A stretch of DNA of 64,000 nucleotides from positions 1 to 64,000 of the forward strand of contig NZ_AWXZ01000019.1 in NCBI RefSeq assembly GCF_000496075.1, read 5' to 3'. The stretch comes from Lutibaculum baratangense AMV1. GTDB taxonomy: Bacteria; Pseudomonadota; Alphaproteobacteria; Rhizobiales; Tepidamorphaceae. The notes under the pieces are model-generated. The model had not been told where the DNA came from. It made no database searches and was given only the letters and a program-made list of their open reading frames with translations. Positions 45,877-55,334 of the stretch are shown piece after piece. Numbering within the stretch: position 1 is the stretch's first letter; every line of letters starts with the position of its first letter. Made by a program: the position numbers and the translations under genes.

Positions 45877-46737
45877 CTAGCCGCCGTTCAGCGTCTCGCG
45901 GATCTTGTCGCGGTAGGGGCTCGCCCGGTAGACGCCCAGGACCTTGAACTCGCGGCAGAAGAAGTCGAGCTCCTCGAAGGCGCGGGCGACCGCCGGATCT
46001 TCCGGATGGCCCTCGATGTCGGCGAAGAACTGCGACGCGAAGAAGTGCCCCTCGAGCTGATAGGACTCCAGCTTCGTCATGTTGATGCCGTTCGTCGCGA
46101 AGCCGCCCAGCGCCTTGTAGAGCGAGGCCGGCAGGTTGCGCACGCGGAAGAGGAAGGTCGTGACGATCGAGCCCGAGCCGCGCGCCGCCCAGGCCGGATG
46201 CTTCGCGAGCACGATGAAGCGCGTCGTGTTGTGCGCCTCGTCCTCGATGTCCCGCACGAGGATGTCGAGCCCGTAGATCTCCGCGGCCAGCGCGGAGGCG
46301 ATGGCGGCCCGCGTCATGTCGCCGCTGTCGGCGACCTCGTGGGCGGCGCCCGCGGTGTCGGCATGGACGACCGCCTTCAGGCCGTACTTCGCGATAGCCT
46401 TGCGGCACTGGCCGAGCGCCATGACGTGGCTGTGCACCGTCCTCACCGTCTGAAGGCTCGCCCCCTTGGGCGCCATCAGATAGTGGTGCAGCGGCAGGAA
46501 GTACTCACCGACGATGTGCAGGCCGGCCGTCGGCAGCAGGTGGTGGATGTCGGCGACGCGGCCTGCGACCGAGTTCTCGATCGGGATCATGCCGAGCTCG
46601 GCGCTGCCGTCCGCGACCGCCAGAAGCGCGTCCTCGAAGGTCGCGCAGGGAACGGGCTCGTGGTCTGGAAAGGCATCCCGGCAGGCGAAATGGGAGTTCG
46701 CGCCGAGCTCTCCCTGGAAGACGATGCGGCGGCTCAT
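45877..46737 (-). CDS. pheA: Prephenate dehydratase
   Basis: The 286-residue enzyme makes phenylpyruvate for phenylalanine synthesis. IVFQGELGANSHFACRDAFP is at the N-terminus, IPIENSVAGRVADIHHLL near 52, NTTRFIVLAKHP with the catalytic Thr-Arg-Phe near 173, and the ACT regulatory domain LYKALGGFATNGINMTKLESYQLEG near 210. It is a mono-functional enzyme with no chorismate mutase domain. It lies 26 bp after kdsB on the same strand. Confidence 0.95.
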   Translation of the reverse strand: MSRRIVFQGELGANSHFACRDAFPDHEPVPCATFEDALLAVADGSAELGMIPIENSVAGRVADIHHLLPTAGLHIVGEYFLPLHHYLMAPKGASLQTVRTVHSHVMALGQCRKAIAKYGLKAVVHADTAGAAHEVADSGDMTRAAIASALAAEIYGLDILVRDIEDEAHNTTRFIVLAKHPAWAARGSGSIVTTFLFRVRNLPASLYKALGGFATNGINMTKLESYQLEGHFFASQFFADIEGHPEDPAVARAFEELDFFCREFKVLGVYRASPYRDKIRETLNGG

Positions 46738-46763
46738 CGGATCAGCACTCCAACCGGTCCCGC

Positions 46764-47501
46764 TCATTGCGCCTCGAGCGCGGCTTCGGCGCGCACGAGA
46801 TCGGCGGCCGTGTGAACGCCGACGGGCGCGTCGTCGGCGATGACGACATCGATCCTCATCCCGGCCTCGAGAGCCCTGAGCTGCTCGAGCCGTTCGCGCC
46901 GCTCCAGCACGCTGCGCGAGAGGGATGCGAACCGCGTCAGAGCCGTGCGGCGCCAGGCGTAGAGCCCGACATGGTGGTAGAGCGGCCCATCCCCCCACGG
47001 CGCGGCGGCGCGGGTGAAGTAGAGCGCGCGCATGCGGCGCTCGGCGATGGTGGACCCGACGACCTTCACGACGCTCGAATCGCTCCGCTGGGAATAGCTG
47101 ACGATCGGCGCGGCAAGGGTGGCCATCGCCACCTCGTCGTCCTGAAGCGGCGGCAGGACGCTTCTCACCATCTCAGCCGATAAGGTCGGCAGATCGGCCT
47201 GGAAATCGATCACCACGTCGGCCTTGCCTTCGGGATCGTAGAGCCGCGCGGCCTCTTCGGCACGATCCGAACCGCTCGTGTGGTCGGAGCGCGTCATCAC
47301 CACCTCGCCGCCCTCCGCCCTGACGAGATCGGCGACCTCCGGCGCGTCCGTCGCCACCACCACGGGGCCGACATCGGCCTCGCGTGCGCGGTCGAGCACA
47401 TGCAGGATGAGCGAACGTCCGGCGATCACCGAAAGCGGCTTGCGGGGAATGCGCGGGGAGCCCAGGCGGGCGGGGATGACGACGAGGGCGGACAAGGCCA
47501 C
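46764..47501 (-). CDS. kdsB: 3-deoxy-manno-octulosonate cytidylyltransferase
   Basis: The 245-residue enzyme activates Kdo as CMP-Kdo for lipopolysaccharide. VVIPARLGSPRIPRKPLSVIAGRSLI is at the N-terminus, MTRSDHTSGSDRAEEAARLYD near 69, DVVIDFQADLPTLSAEMV near 95 and LYHHVGLYAWRR near 173. The start may be GTG 47501 or TTG 47495; the second has better spacing from AAAGGA. Co-directional with pheA. Confidence 0.94.
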   Translation of the reverse strand: MALSALVVIPARLGSPRIPRKPLSVIAGRSLILHVLDRAREADVGPVVVATDAPEVADLVRAEGGEVVMTRSDHTSGSDRAEEAARLYDPEGKADVVIDFQADLPTLSAEMVRSVLPPLQDDEVAMATLAAPIVSYSQRSDSSVVKVVGSTIAERRMRALYFTRAAAPWGDGPLYHHVGLYAWRRTALTRFASLSRSVLERRERLEQLRALEAGMRIDVVIADDAPVGVHTAADLVRAEAALEAQ

Positions 47502-47536
47502 GTCCTTTCAGGCGTTTCCGATCGACGGCTGCGTCG

Positions 47537-47576
47537 TTTATACAGGTTGCCTTGTTAGAGCAATTCCGAGTATCAA
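47537..47576. promoter_or_regulatory. Overlapping divergent promoters, kdsB and cytochrome c
   Basis: Plus strand: TTGCCT (47547-47552) and TATCAA (47571-47576), 18 bp apart. Minus strand: TTGCTC (47558-47563) and TATAAA (47537-47542), 15 bp apart. The two overlap in the 157-bp divergent gap. Confidence 0.45.
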
Positions 47577-47658
47577 CCACCGGCCTTCCGACCTGCCGCG
47601 CCGGCCGGACCGACCATGTTCGAGCCGGCGCACCGGACACTCTGGAGCCCCGCCCCGA

Positions 47659-49050
47659 ATGGATAGTTTCGAATTCAACAAGATTGCCGGCGCGGTCCTC
47701 GGCACTCTCCTCGCCACCATGGCCATCGGCGTGCTCGGAGAAGCACTTTTCCATGCCGAAGCGCCCGAGCAACCGGGATGGGCCGTGGCCGTTCCGGAAG
47801 CAGGCGAAGGGGGCGCCGGGCCTGCCGAGGAAGAGGGCCCGCAGCTCGCGGTGCTCTTGGCTTCCGCGGATGCGAGCGCCGGCGAGGCCATCGCCAGGCG
47901 ATGCGTGTCCTGCCACTCCTTCGAGGCCGGCGGCGCGAACAAGGTCGGACCGAACCTGCATGACGTGGTGGGCGCGGAGATCACGCATGTCGAGGGGTTC
48001 GGCTATTCGCAGGCCTTCGAGCAGCTGGCCGGCGAAGGCTTCGAGTGGACCTACGAGCATCTCGACGGCTTCCTCGCCAATCCGCGCGGATACATCTCCG
48101 GCACCGCGATGGCGTTCGCCGGCGTCCGCGACGCCGCGGACAGGGCCGACCTGATCGCCTACCTCGCGAGCCAGACCGAGAACCCGCCGCCGCTGCCGGA
48201 GCCCGAGGAGGAGCCGGCCGGAGACGAGGCGGCGGCAGAGGACGGCGCCGCACAGCCGACGCTCGAGGACGGCGAGGCAACGGAACAGCCGACCGAACCC
48301 GAGCCGCAGGAGCAGGCCGCCGAGGAGGAGGCCGAGGGCGCCCAGGCGACCGACCAGGCCGAGCCTTCGGGCGAGCCGCAGCAGGCAAGCCCCGATCTCG
48401 GCACCGACGTGCAGCAGACGCCCGAGGGCGAAGGCGCTCCGGTGCAGCCGGCCCCCGAGGACCAGGAGTCGATCGCCGGGGCCCGCGACGAGACGCCCGT
48501 TCCGGCCGAGGGTGCGGACGAGGACGCGCAGCCTGCCGCCGGGCAGGAGCAGTCCGCGCAGGGTGAGCAGCAGGAGGCTCCCGCGGAGGAAGCGCCCGCA
48601 GAGGAAGCCCCCGCGGGCGACCAGCAGGGTGCCGCCGAGCCGGCGCAAGAGGAGGCCGCAGCCGAGCAGGAGCAGGCCGCAGCCGCCGGTGGCGACAGCG
48701 CGCTTCTCGCCGCGGTCGCGGCCGCCGACGTCGAGGAGGGCCAGGCCCAGGCGCGCAAGTGCACGGCCTGCCACAGCCTCGAGGAGGGCGGGCCGAACCG
48801 GGTCGGCCCCCACATCTACGGCGTCGTCGATCGCGACATCGCGAGCCTCGACGACTACAACTACTCCGACGCGCTGCAGGGTATCGAGGGCGACTGGACG
48901 CTTGAGAATCTCGACGCCTTCCTCGCGAACCCGCGCGAGTTCGCCCGCGGCACGAAGATGGCGTTCGCCGGCATCCGCGACGAGGACGACCGGCACGCCC
49001 TGCTGCATTACCTCTACACGCTGCAGGAGAACCCGCAGCCGCTGCAGTGA
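47659..49050 (+). CDS. Membrane-anchored cytochrome c with two heme domains and long acidic linker
   Basis: The 463-residue protein has one N-terminal helix (residues 8-30), probably an uncleaved anchor, then two class-I cytochrome c domains like CycM. Heme 1: CVSCH at 82-86 with Met151 in GTAMAFAG. Heme 2: CTACH at 368-372 with Met434 in GTKMAFAG. Between them is a linker of about 170 residues (176-345) with almost only Glu, Gln, Ala, Pro, Gly and Asp. CycM-type proteins carry electrons between the bc1 complex and oxidase at the membrane and usually have one heme. The duplication with a long charged spacer is unusual. Single gene with terminator. Confidence 0.92.
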   Translation: MDSFEFNKIAGAVLGTLLATMAIGVLGEALFHAEAPEQPGWAVAVPEAGEGGAGPAEEEGPQLAVLLASADASAGEAIARRCVSCHSFEAGGANKVGPNLHDVVGAEITHVEGFGYSQAFEQLAGEGFEWTYEHLDGFLANPRGYISGTAMAFAGVRDAADRADLIAYLASQTENPPPLPEPEEEPAGDEAAAEDGAAQPTLEDGEATEQPTEPEPQEQAAEEEAEGAQATDQAEPSGEPQQASPDLGTDVQQTPEGEGAPVQPAPEDQESIAGARDETPVPAEGADEDAQPAAGQEQSAQGEQQEAPAEEAPAEEAPAGDQQGAAEPAQEEAAAEQEQAAAAGGDSALLAAVAAADVEEGQAQARKCTACHSLEEGGPNRVGPHIYGVVDRDIASLDDYNYSDALQGIEGDWTLENLDAFLANPREFARGTKMAFAGIRDEDDRHALLHYLYTLQENPQPLQ

Positions 49051-49074
49051 GGCGCACCTTCACGGCGATGGATC

Positions 49075-49099
49075 AAGGGCCCTGCGGGGCCCTTTTTCT
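49075..49099 (+). terminator. Terminator after cytochrome c gene
   Basis: AAGGGCCC-TGCG-GGGCCCTT, an 8-bp perfect stem running into a five-T tract. Confidence 0.92.
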
Positions 49100-49222
49100 T
49101 GGCCGAGCGCGGCAGGTGCGGCCATTAAATATCGGTCATATTGCCCGCGGCCCGTCGCAAGCCACGGCCTCCTCCGCTAAGTTAGCCTCGACCTTGCCTT
49201 TGCCTCTTTGCGGAGAACGAAG

Positions 49223-51076
49223 ATGAAGAGCCTCGCCGGCCGCCTGCTTCTCGTCGCCAGCCTGGCCCTTTCGGCGCACGCCGCCGCGGCCCAGGAGGGC
49301 GGAACGGAGCGGGACTGGAACCACGGGCTCTCGCTGTTCGGCGAGCTGAAATACGGCCCGGGGTTCGAGCGTTTCGACTACGTCAACCCGGACGCGCCGA
49401 AGGCCGGCCGCTTCCGCCAGGGGGCGATCGGCAGCTTCGACACGCTGAACCCGTTCAACATCAAGGGTTCGCCGGCCACCGGGCTCGGCCTGACCTACGA
49501 CACGCTGATGGCCACGTCGCTCGACGAGCCGAGCTCTGAGTACGGCCTCGTCGCGGAATCGGTCAGCCATCCCGACGACTATTCCTCCGTCACCTTCAGG
49601 CTCCGCCCCGAGGCGCGCTTCCACGACGGCACGCCGGTGACGGCGGAGGACGTCGTCTGGAGCCTCGAGGCGCTGAAGGATGCGCACCCCTTCTACAACG
49701 CCTATTACCGCAACGTGGTGGAAGCGGAGGTCACCGGCGAGAACGAGGTCACCTTCACCTTCGACGAGAAGGGCAACCGCGAGCTGCCGCAGATCACCGG
49801 CCAGATCTACGTGCTGCCGAAGCACTACTGGGAAGGCACCGACGCGAACGGAAACCAGCGCGACTTCAAGGCTTCGACGCTCGAGCCGCCGCTCGGTTCC
49901 GGGCCGTATCGCATCAAGTCGGCGGTGGCCGGCCGCTCGATCACCTACGAGCTCGTGGAGGACTACTGGGCGAAGGACCTGCCGGTGAGGGTCGGCTCGA
50001 ACAACTTCGCCGAGCTGAGCTACGAGTACTACCGCGACATGACGGTGGCGCTTGAGGCCTTCAAGGCCGACCGCTTCGACTTCCGCTCCGAGAACAGCGC
50101 GACCCGCTGGGCGACCGGTTACGATTTCCCGGCCGCGAGGCGCGGCGACGTGGTCCTGGAGACGTTCCAGACGAAGCAGGCCGAGCCCATGCAGGGCCTC
50201 ATCTTCAACCTGCGCCGCGAGCGGTTCCAGGATCCCCGCGTGCGCGAGGCGTTCAACCTCGCCTACGACTTCGAGTGGCTGAACCAGAACATCTTCTACG
50301 GCCAGTACGAGCGCACCGGCAGCTACTTCCCGAACTCCGAGCTGGCCGCCACGGGCCTGCCGGAGGGCAAGGAGCTCGAGATTCTCGAAGAGGTGCGCGA
50401 CAAGGTGCCGCCGGAGGTGTTCACGCAGGAATACAAGAACCCGGTCGGCGGCGATCGCCGCAACGTGCGGGAGAACTTCGCGCGCGCCGGCGAGCTCCTG
50501 ACCGAGGCGGGCTGGATCGTCGAGGGCGGCCAGCGCGTGAACCGGGAGACCGGCGAGGCGATGCGGGTCGAGTTCCTGACGGCGCAGCCGGACACGGAGC
50601 GCGTCCTGTCGCCCTACATCCGGAACCTCGAGCGCCTCGGCATCCAGGGGACGATCCGGAACGTCGACAGCGCGCAGTACCAGAACCGGATGGACAACTT
50701 CAATTTCGACATGACGGTCGACCTCTTCCCGCAGTCGCTGTCGCCCGGGAACGAGCAGCGCGACTTCTGGGGCTCGGCCGCCGCCGACACGCCCGCAAGC
50801 CGCAACACGATCGGCATCAAGAACGAGGCGGTCGACCGCCTGATCGACCGGATCATCTACGCCGAGGACCGCGAGACCCTGGTCGCCGCGAGCCGGGCTC
50901 TCGACCGCGTTCTCCTGTGGAACCACTATCTCGTGCCGCAATTCTACACGCCCGACATCAGGACGGCGCGCTGGGACAGGTTCGGCCTGCCCGAGACGAT
51001 GCCGGACTACGCCTTCAGTCCGCTGATCTGGTGGTGGGACGAGGAGAAGGCTGCGACGATCAAGAGTGGATCCTGA
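49223..51076 (+). CDS. Peptide ABC transporter substrate-binding protein (YejA type), first copy
   Basis: A 617-residue periplasmic binding protein of family 5 with a Sec signal peptide (about 24 residues, ending AAA-Q). Family features: YVNPDAPKAGRFRQGAIGSFDTLNPF near residue 52, FRLRPEARFHDGTPVTAEDVVWSLEAL near 122, and PPLGSGPYRI near 225. First gene of a same-strand ABC operon, with GCGGAG before the ATG. The substrate is probably an oligopeptide. Overlapping or near-overlapping with the second binding protein. Confidence 0.92.
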   Translation: MKSLAGRLLLVASLALSAHAAAAQEGGTERDWNHGLSLFGELKYGPGFERFDYVNPDAPKAGRFRQGAIGSFDTLNPFNIKGSPATGLGLTYDTLMATSLDEPSSEYGLVAESVSHPDDYSSVTFRLRPEARFHDGTPVTAEDVVWSLEALKDAHPFYNAYYRNVVEAEVTGENEVTFTFDEKGNRELPQITGQIYVLPKHYWEGTDANGNQRDFKASTLEPPLGSGPYRIKSAVAGRSITYELVEDYWAKDLPVRVGSNNFAELSYEYYRDMTVALEAFKADRFDFRSENSATRWATGYDFPAARRGDVVLETFQTKQAEPMQGLIFNLRRERFQDPRVREAFNLAYDFEWLNQNIFYGQYERTGSYFPNSELAATGLPEGKELEILEEVRDKVPPEVFTQEYKNPVGGDRRNVRENFARAGELLTEAGWIVEGGQRVNRETGEAMRVEFLTAQPDTERVLSPYIRNLERLGIQGTIRNVDSAQYQNRMDNFNFDMTVDLFPQSLSPGNEQRDFWGSAAADTPASRNTIGIKNEAVDRLIDRIIYAEDRETLVAASRALDRVLLWNHYLVPQFYTPDIRTARWDRFGLPETMPDYAFSPLIWWWDEEKAATIKSGS

Positions 51077-51083
51077 CACGGCG

Positions 51084-52958
51084 ATGACGCCTCATCGCCC
51101 GACACGCCGGGTCGTGCTCGCCGGGCTCGCGGCCGCGGGCGCGCTCCGTCCGTTCACGACGATCGCCGCGCCGGAGGCCGGCGTTCCCGTCGCCGCGCGG
51201 CACGGAATGTCGATCTTCGGCGACCTCGCGCTGGCGCCGGATTTCCGGCACTTCGCCTACGCCGATCCCGAGGCACCGAAGGGCGGCAGGATCGCGCTCG
51301 TTCCCTCCTCCTGGGCGTTCAACCAGAACCCCGACACGTTCAACACGATGAACACGCTGATCCTGCGGGGAGACGCGCCGGTCGGGCTCGACATCATCTT
51401 CGACAGCCTTATGGTGCGCAATTTCGAGGAGCCGGACGCCGTCTACGGCCTCGTGGCACGGGAGGTCGAGGCGAACGCCGAGGGAACGATCTACCGCTTC
51501 GACCTGCGACCGGAGGCCCGCTGGCACGACGGGACCCCGCTGACGGCGGAGGACGTGGCGTTCTCGTTCCTCCTCCTGAAGGAGAAGGGACACCCCTCGA
51601 TCAGCCAGTCGATCCTCGACATGGAGGACGCCACGGCGATCGGCCCGCACGAGGTCGAGGTGCGCTTCAAGCCGACACGCTCGCGCGACCTGCCGCAGCT
51701 GATCACGGGCCTGCCCATCGTGTCGCGGCGCTATTACACGGACAACGACTTCGAGGCGACGACGATGACGCCCCCGCTCGGCTCCGGCCCCTACAGGGTG
51801 GGGCCGTTCAGGGCCGGGCGCTCGGTCGACTACGTGCGGGTGCCCGACTACTGGGCGAAGGACCTGCCGGTGAACCGGGGCAGGTACAATTTCGACGTCG
51901 TCCGCTACGAGTTCTACCGCGACCGCGACGTCGCCTTCGAGGCGTTCAAGGCCGGCCAGTACACGTTCCGCGAGGAGTTCACGTCGCGCACCTGGGCGAC
52001 CGGATACGACTTCCCGGCAGTGCTCGACGGGCGGGTGAAGCGCGAGACGCTGCCGGACGAGACGCCGTCGGGCGCGCAAGGGTGGTTCATCAACACGCGC
52101 CGGCCGCACCTCGCCGACCCGCGCGTGCGCGAGGCGCTGATCTGCGCCTTCGACTTCGAGTGGACGAACCGGACGCTGTTCTACGGCCTCTACGAGCGAA
52201 CGAGCTCCTACTTCGAGAACTCCGACCTCCTCGCGACGGGCGAGCCGTCGCCGGAGGAGCTCGCGCTGCTCGAGCCCTATCGCGGCCGCGTGCCGGACGA
52301 GGTCTTCGGCCCACCCTTCACCCCACCCGTCTCCGACGGGTCGGGGCGCGACAGGAGGCTCCTCCGCCGCGCCGTGGACCTCCTGAAGGAGGCGGGCTGG
52401 GAGATCGAGGACCGGGTCCTCCGGAATGAACGGGGTGAGCCGTTCCGCATCGAGTTCCTCGACGCGAGCTCCACCTTCCAGCGGGTGATCCAGCCCTATA
52501 TGCGCAACCTCGAGATGCTCGGCATCGCACCGAGCCTGCGCATCGTCGACGCCTCGCAGTATCAGTCGCGGCTCAACGACTACGACTTCGACCTCGTATC
52601 GAGGCGCTATTCCATGTCGCCGACCCCGGGCGAAGGCATCAAGCGCTTCTGGACGTCGTCGTCCGCCGACACGCCGGGCTCCCCGAACCTCGCCGGCATC
52701 GCCGATCCCGTCATCGACGAGCTCACCGACCGGGTGGTCAACGCGTCGAGCCGCGAGGAGCAGGTGACGGCGGCGAGGGCGCTCGACCGCGTGCTCCGGA
52801 GCGGCCGGTACTGGATCCCCCAGTGGCACAAGCGCGAGCACACGATCGCCTACTGGGACCTCTTCGAGCGCCCGGCGGAGAAGCCCCGCTACACGCGCGG
52901 CGTCATCGATCTCTGGTGGGCTTCGCCCGCCCAGAACACCACCCCGCAGGCTCAGTAG
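51084..52958 (+). CDS. Peptide ABC transporter substrate-binding protein (YejA type), second copy
   Basis: A 624-residue paralogue of the preceding protein, with the same landmarks: ADPEAPKGGRIALVPSS, DLRPEARWHDGTPLTAEDVAFSF and PPLGSGPYRVGPF. It begins with a twin-arginine-type signal (RPTRRVVLAGLAAAGA), so it may be exported folded, unlike the first. An in-frame GTG at 51066 would add six residues and overlap the previous gene; I used the ATG. Two binding proteins for one permease suggest two substrate ranges. Confidence 0.9.
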   Translation: MTPHRPTRRVVLAGLAAAGALRPFTTIAAPEAGVPVAARHGMSIFGDLALAPDFRHFAYADPEAPKGGRIALVPSSWAFNQNPDTFNTMNTLILRGDAPVGLDIIFDSLMVRNFEEPDAVYGLVAREVEANAEGTIYRFDLRPEARWHDGTPLTAEDVAFSFLLLKEKGHPSISQSILDMEDATAIGPHEVEVRFKPTRSRDLPQLITGLPIVSRRYYTDNDFEATTMTPPLGSGPYRVGPFRAGRSVDYVRVPDYWAKDLPVNRGRYNFDVVRYEFYRDRDVAFEAFKAGQYTFREEFTSRTWATGYDFPAVLDGRVKRETLPDETPSGAQGWFINTRRPHLADPRVREALICAFDFEWTNRTLFYGLYERTSSYFENSDLLATGEPSPEELALLEPYRGRVPDEVFGPPFTPPVSDGSGRDRRLLRRAVDLLKEAGWEIEDRVLRNERGEPFRIEFLDASSTFQRVIQPYMRNLEMLGIAPSLRIVDASQYQSRLNDYDFDLVSRRYSMSPTPGEGIKRFWTSSSADTPGSPNLAGIADPVIDELTDRVVNASSREEQVTAARALDRVLRSGRYWIPQWHKREHTIAYWDLFERPAEKPRYTRGVIDLWWASPAQNTTPQAQ

Positions 52959-52968
52959 GAGAGACCGC

Positions 52969-54084
52969 TTGGGCGCCTATATCCTCCGACGCCTCCTCCT
53001 GATGATCCCGACGATCCTCGGGATCATGCTCGTGTCCTTCGTCATCGTGCAGTTCGCCCCGGGCGGGCCGATCGAGCGCATCGTCGCGCAGCTTCAGGGC
53101 ACGGACGTCTCCGCCACGGCGCGGATCGGCGGCGGAGGCCAGGGCGACGTCGGCGGTTCCGGCGCCGGCGCGGCAGGAGGCGCCGGCGAGGGCGTGCAGG
53201 CGAAATACCGCGGCGCGCAGGGTCTCGACCCGGACTTCATCCGCGAGCTCGAGCAGCAGTTCGGCTTCGACAAGCCGCCGCACGAGCGCTTCCTGATGAT
53301 GATCGTGAACTACGCGACCTTCGACTTCGGCCGCTCCTACTTCCGCGACATCTCGGTGATCGACCTGATCATCGAGAAGATGCCGGTCTCGATCTCGCTC
53401 GGCCTCTGGATGACGCTTCTGTCCTACGGAATCTCGATCCCCCTCGGGATCGCGAAGGCGATGCGGGACGGATCGCGCTTCGACACCTGGACGAGCGCGG
53501 TCGTCATCGTCGGCTACGCCATACCGGGCTTCCTGTTCGCGATCCTCCTGATCGTGCTCTTCGCGGGCGGCAGCTTCTTCGACCTCTTCCCCCTGCGCGG
53601 GCTCGTGTCCGACAACTGGGAGAGCCTGTCCTGGCCGGAGAGGATCCTCGACTATTTCTGGCACCTCGTGCTGCCGATCACGTCGATGGCGCTCGGCGCC
53701 TTCGCGACGACGACGCTCCTCACGAAGAACTCCTTCCTCGACGAGATCCGCAAGCAGTACGTGACGACGGCGCGGATGAAGGGCCTCGGCGAGCGCCGGG
53801 TGCTCTACGGCCACGTCTTCCGCAACGCGATGCTCATCATCATCGCGGGGTTTCCCGGCGCGTTCATCTCGGCCTTCTTCACGGGATCGCTCCTGATCGA
53901 GACGATCTTCTCCCTCGACGGGCTCGGGCTCCTCTCCTTCGAATCTATCATCAACCGCGACTATCCCGTCGTGTTCGCCACGCTCTATATCTTCTCGCTG
54001 CTCGGCCTGATCGTGAACCTGATCTCCGACCTCACCTACACCTGGGTCGATCCGCGGATCGACTTCGAGGCGCGGGAGGTGTGA
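52969..54084 (+). CDS. yejB: Peptide ABC transporter permease YejB
   Basis: A 371-residue inner-membrane permease with about six helices and a Gly/Ala-rich periplasmic insert (residues 50-85). The typical N-terminus is YILRRLLLMIPTILGIMLVSFVIVQFAPGGP. The EAA loop region is VTTARMKGLGERRVLYGHVFRNA near residue 265. The start is TTG, with TAGGAGA seven bases upstream. Located 11 bp after the second binding protein. Confidence 0.94.
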   Translation: MGAYILRRLLLMIPTILGIMLVSFVIVQFAPGGPIERIVAQLQGTDVSATARIGGGGQGDVGGSGAGAAGGAGEGVQAKYRGAQGLDPDFIRELEQQFGFDKPPHERFLMMIVNYATFDFGRSYFRDISVIDLIIEKMPVSISLGLWMTLLSYGISIPLGIAKAMRDGSRFDTWTSAVVIVGYAIPGFLFAILLIVLFAGGSFFDLFPLRGLVSDNWESLSWPERILDYFWHLVLPITSMALGAFATTTLLTKNSFLDEIRKQYVTTARMKGLGERRVLYGHVFRNAMLIIIAGFPGAFISAFFTGSLLIETIFSLDGLGLLSFESIINRDYPVVFATLYIFSLLGLIVNLISDLTYTWVDPRIDFEAREV

Positions 54085-54088
54085 CGCG

Positions 54089-55324
54089 ATGATCGAGACC
54101 CGCGAGGACCTGCGCCGGAAGGGCGCACAGGAGGGCGAGACCCCGGAGGAGGCGAAGACGGAGGTGCCCCTGCCGCCGACGCCGGGCGCGGAGGCGGCGC
54201 CGCCGGAGCCGACGCGGACCGGCCGTTTCGCGCTGTCGCCCCTCAACCGCCGCCGCTGGCAGAACTTCAAGGCGCACAAGCGCGGCTACTGGTCGTTCTG
54301 GATCTTCCTCGTCCTGTTCGTTCTCTCGCTCTTTGCGGAGTTCCTGGCGAACGACAAGCCGATCCTCGTGCAGTACCAGGGCGAGTACTACGCGCCCGTC
54401 TTCAACTTCTATCCCGAGACGACCTTCGGCGGCGACTTCGAGACGGAGGCGAACTACCGCGACCCGTTCGTGCAGGAGCTGATCGAGGAGGACGGCTTCA
54501 TCCTCTGGCCGCCGATCCGCTACAGCTACCAGACTGTGGACCTCGAGATTCCCGTGCCCGCGCCCGCCCCGCCCTTCTGGATGATGGACGAGGAAACGCG
54601 CTGCCAAGCCTATTACGAGGGCCAGGACGACCCGAATTGCACGATCGGCAACTTCCACTGGCTCGGGACCGACGACCAGGCTCGCGACGTCGTGGCGAGG
54701 CTGATTTACGGCTTCCGCCTGTCGGTCCTGTTCGGCCTCATCCTCACGATTCTCTCCTCGATCGTCGGCGTCGTGGCGGGCGCGTTGCAGGGCTATTTCG
54801 GCGGCTGGACGGACCTGATCTTCCAGCGCGCGATCGAGATCTGGACGTCGATCCCGTCGCTCTACCTCCTGATCATCATCGCGGCCTTCTTCGAGCCGAA
54901 CTTCTGGCTCCTGCTCGGGATACTCCTCCTGTTCTCCTGGGTCGCGCTCGTCGGCGTGGTGCGGGCGGAGTTCCTGCGCGGGCGCAACTTCGAGTACATC
55001 GCGGCGGCGCGCGCGCTCGGCGTCAGCGACCTGACGATCATGTGGCGCCACCTTCTGCCGAACGCGATGGTCGCGACGCTGACCTTCATGCCGTTCATCC
55101 TGAACGGCTCGATCACCACGCTCACCTCGCTCGACTTCCTGGGCTTCGGCCTTCCGCCGGGCTCGCCCTCGCTCGGCGAGCTCCTGGCGCAGGGCAAGGC
55201 GAACCTGCAGGCGCCGTGGCTCGGCCTCACCGGTTTCGCGGTGATCGCCATCATGCTGAGCCTCCTGATCTTCGTCGGCGAGGCGGTGCGCGACGCCTTC
55301 GACCCGCGCAAGACCTTCCGCTGA
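54089..55324 (+). CDS. yejE: Peptide ABC transporter permease YejE
   Basis: A 411-residue permease with an unusually long, Pro/Glu/Ala-rich cytoplasmic N-terminus of about 45 residues. Then SPLNRRRWQNFKAHKRGYWSFWIF, the large YejE periplasmic insert (about residues 90-195), and six helices follow. The EAA loop is YIAAARALGVSDLTIMWRHLLPNA near residue 305. The domain order matches the YejE family. It starts 5 bp after yejB. Confidence 0.94.
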   Translation: MIETREDLRRKGAQEGETPEEAKTEVPLPPTPGAEAAPPEPTRTGRFALSPLNRRRWQNFKAHKRGYWSFWIFLVLFVLSLFAEFLANDKPILVQYQGEYYAPVFNFYPETTFGGDFETEANYRDPFVQELIEEDGFILWPPIRYSYQTVDLEIPVPAPAPPFWMMDEETRCQAYYEGQDDPNCTIGNFHWLGTDDQARDVVARLIYGFRLSVLFGLILTILSSIVGVVAGALQGYFGGWTDLIFQRAIEIWTSIPSLYLLIIIAAFFEPNFWLLLGILLLFSWVALVGVVRAEFLRGRNFEYIAAARALGVSDLTIMWRHLLPNAMVATLTFMPFILNGSITTLTSLDFLGFGLPPGSPSLGELLAQGKANLQAPWLGLTGFAVIAIMLSLLIFVGEAVRDAFDPRKTFR

Positions 55325-55334
55325 GGCGATCCGG

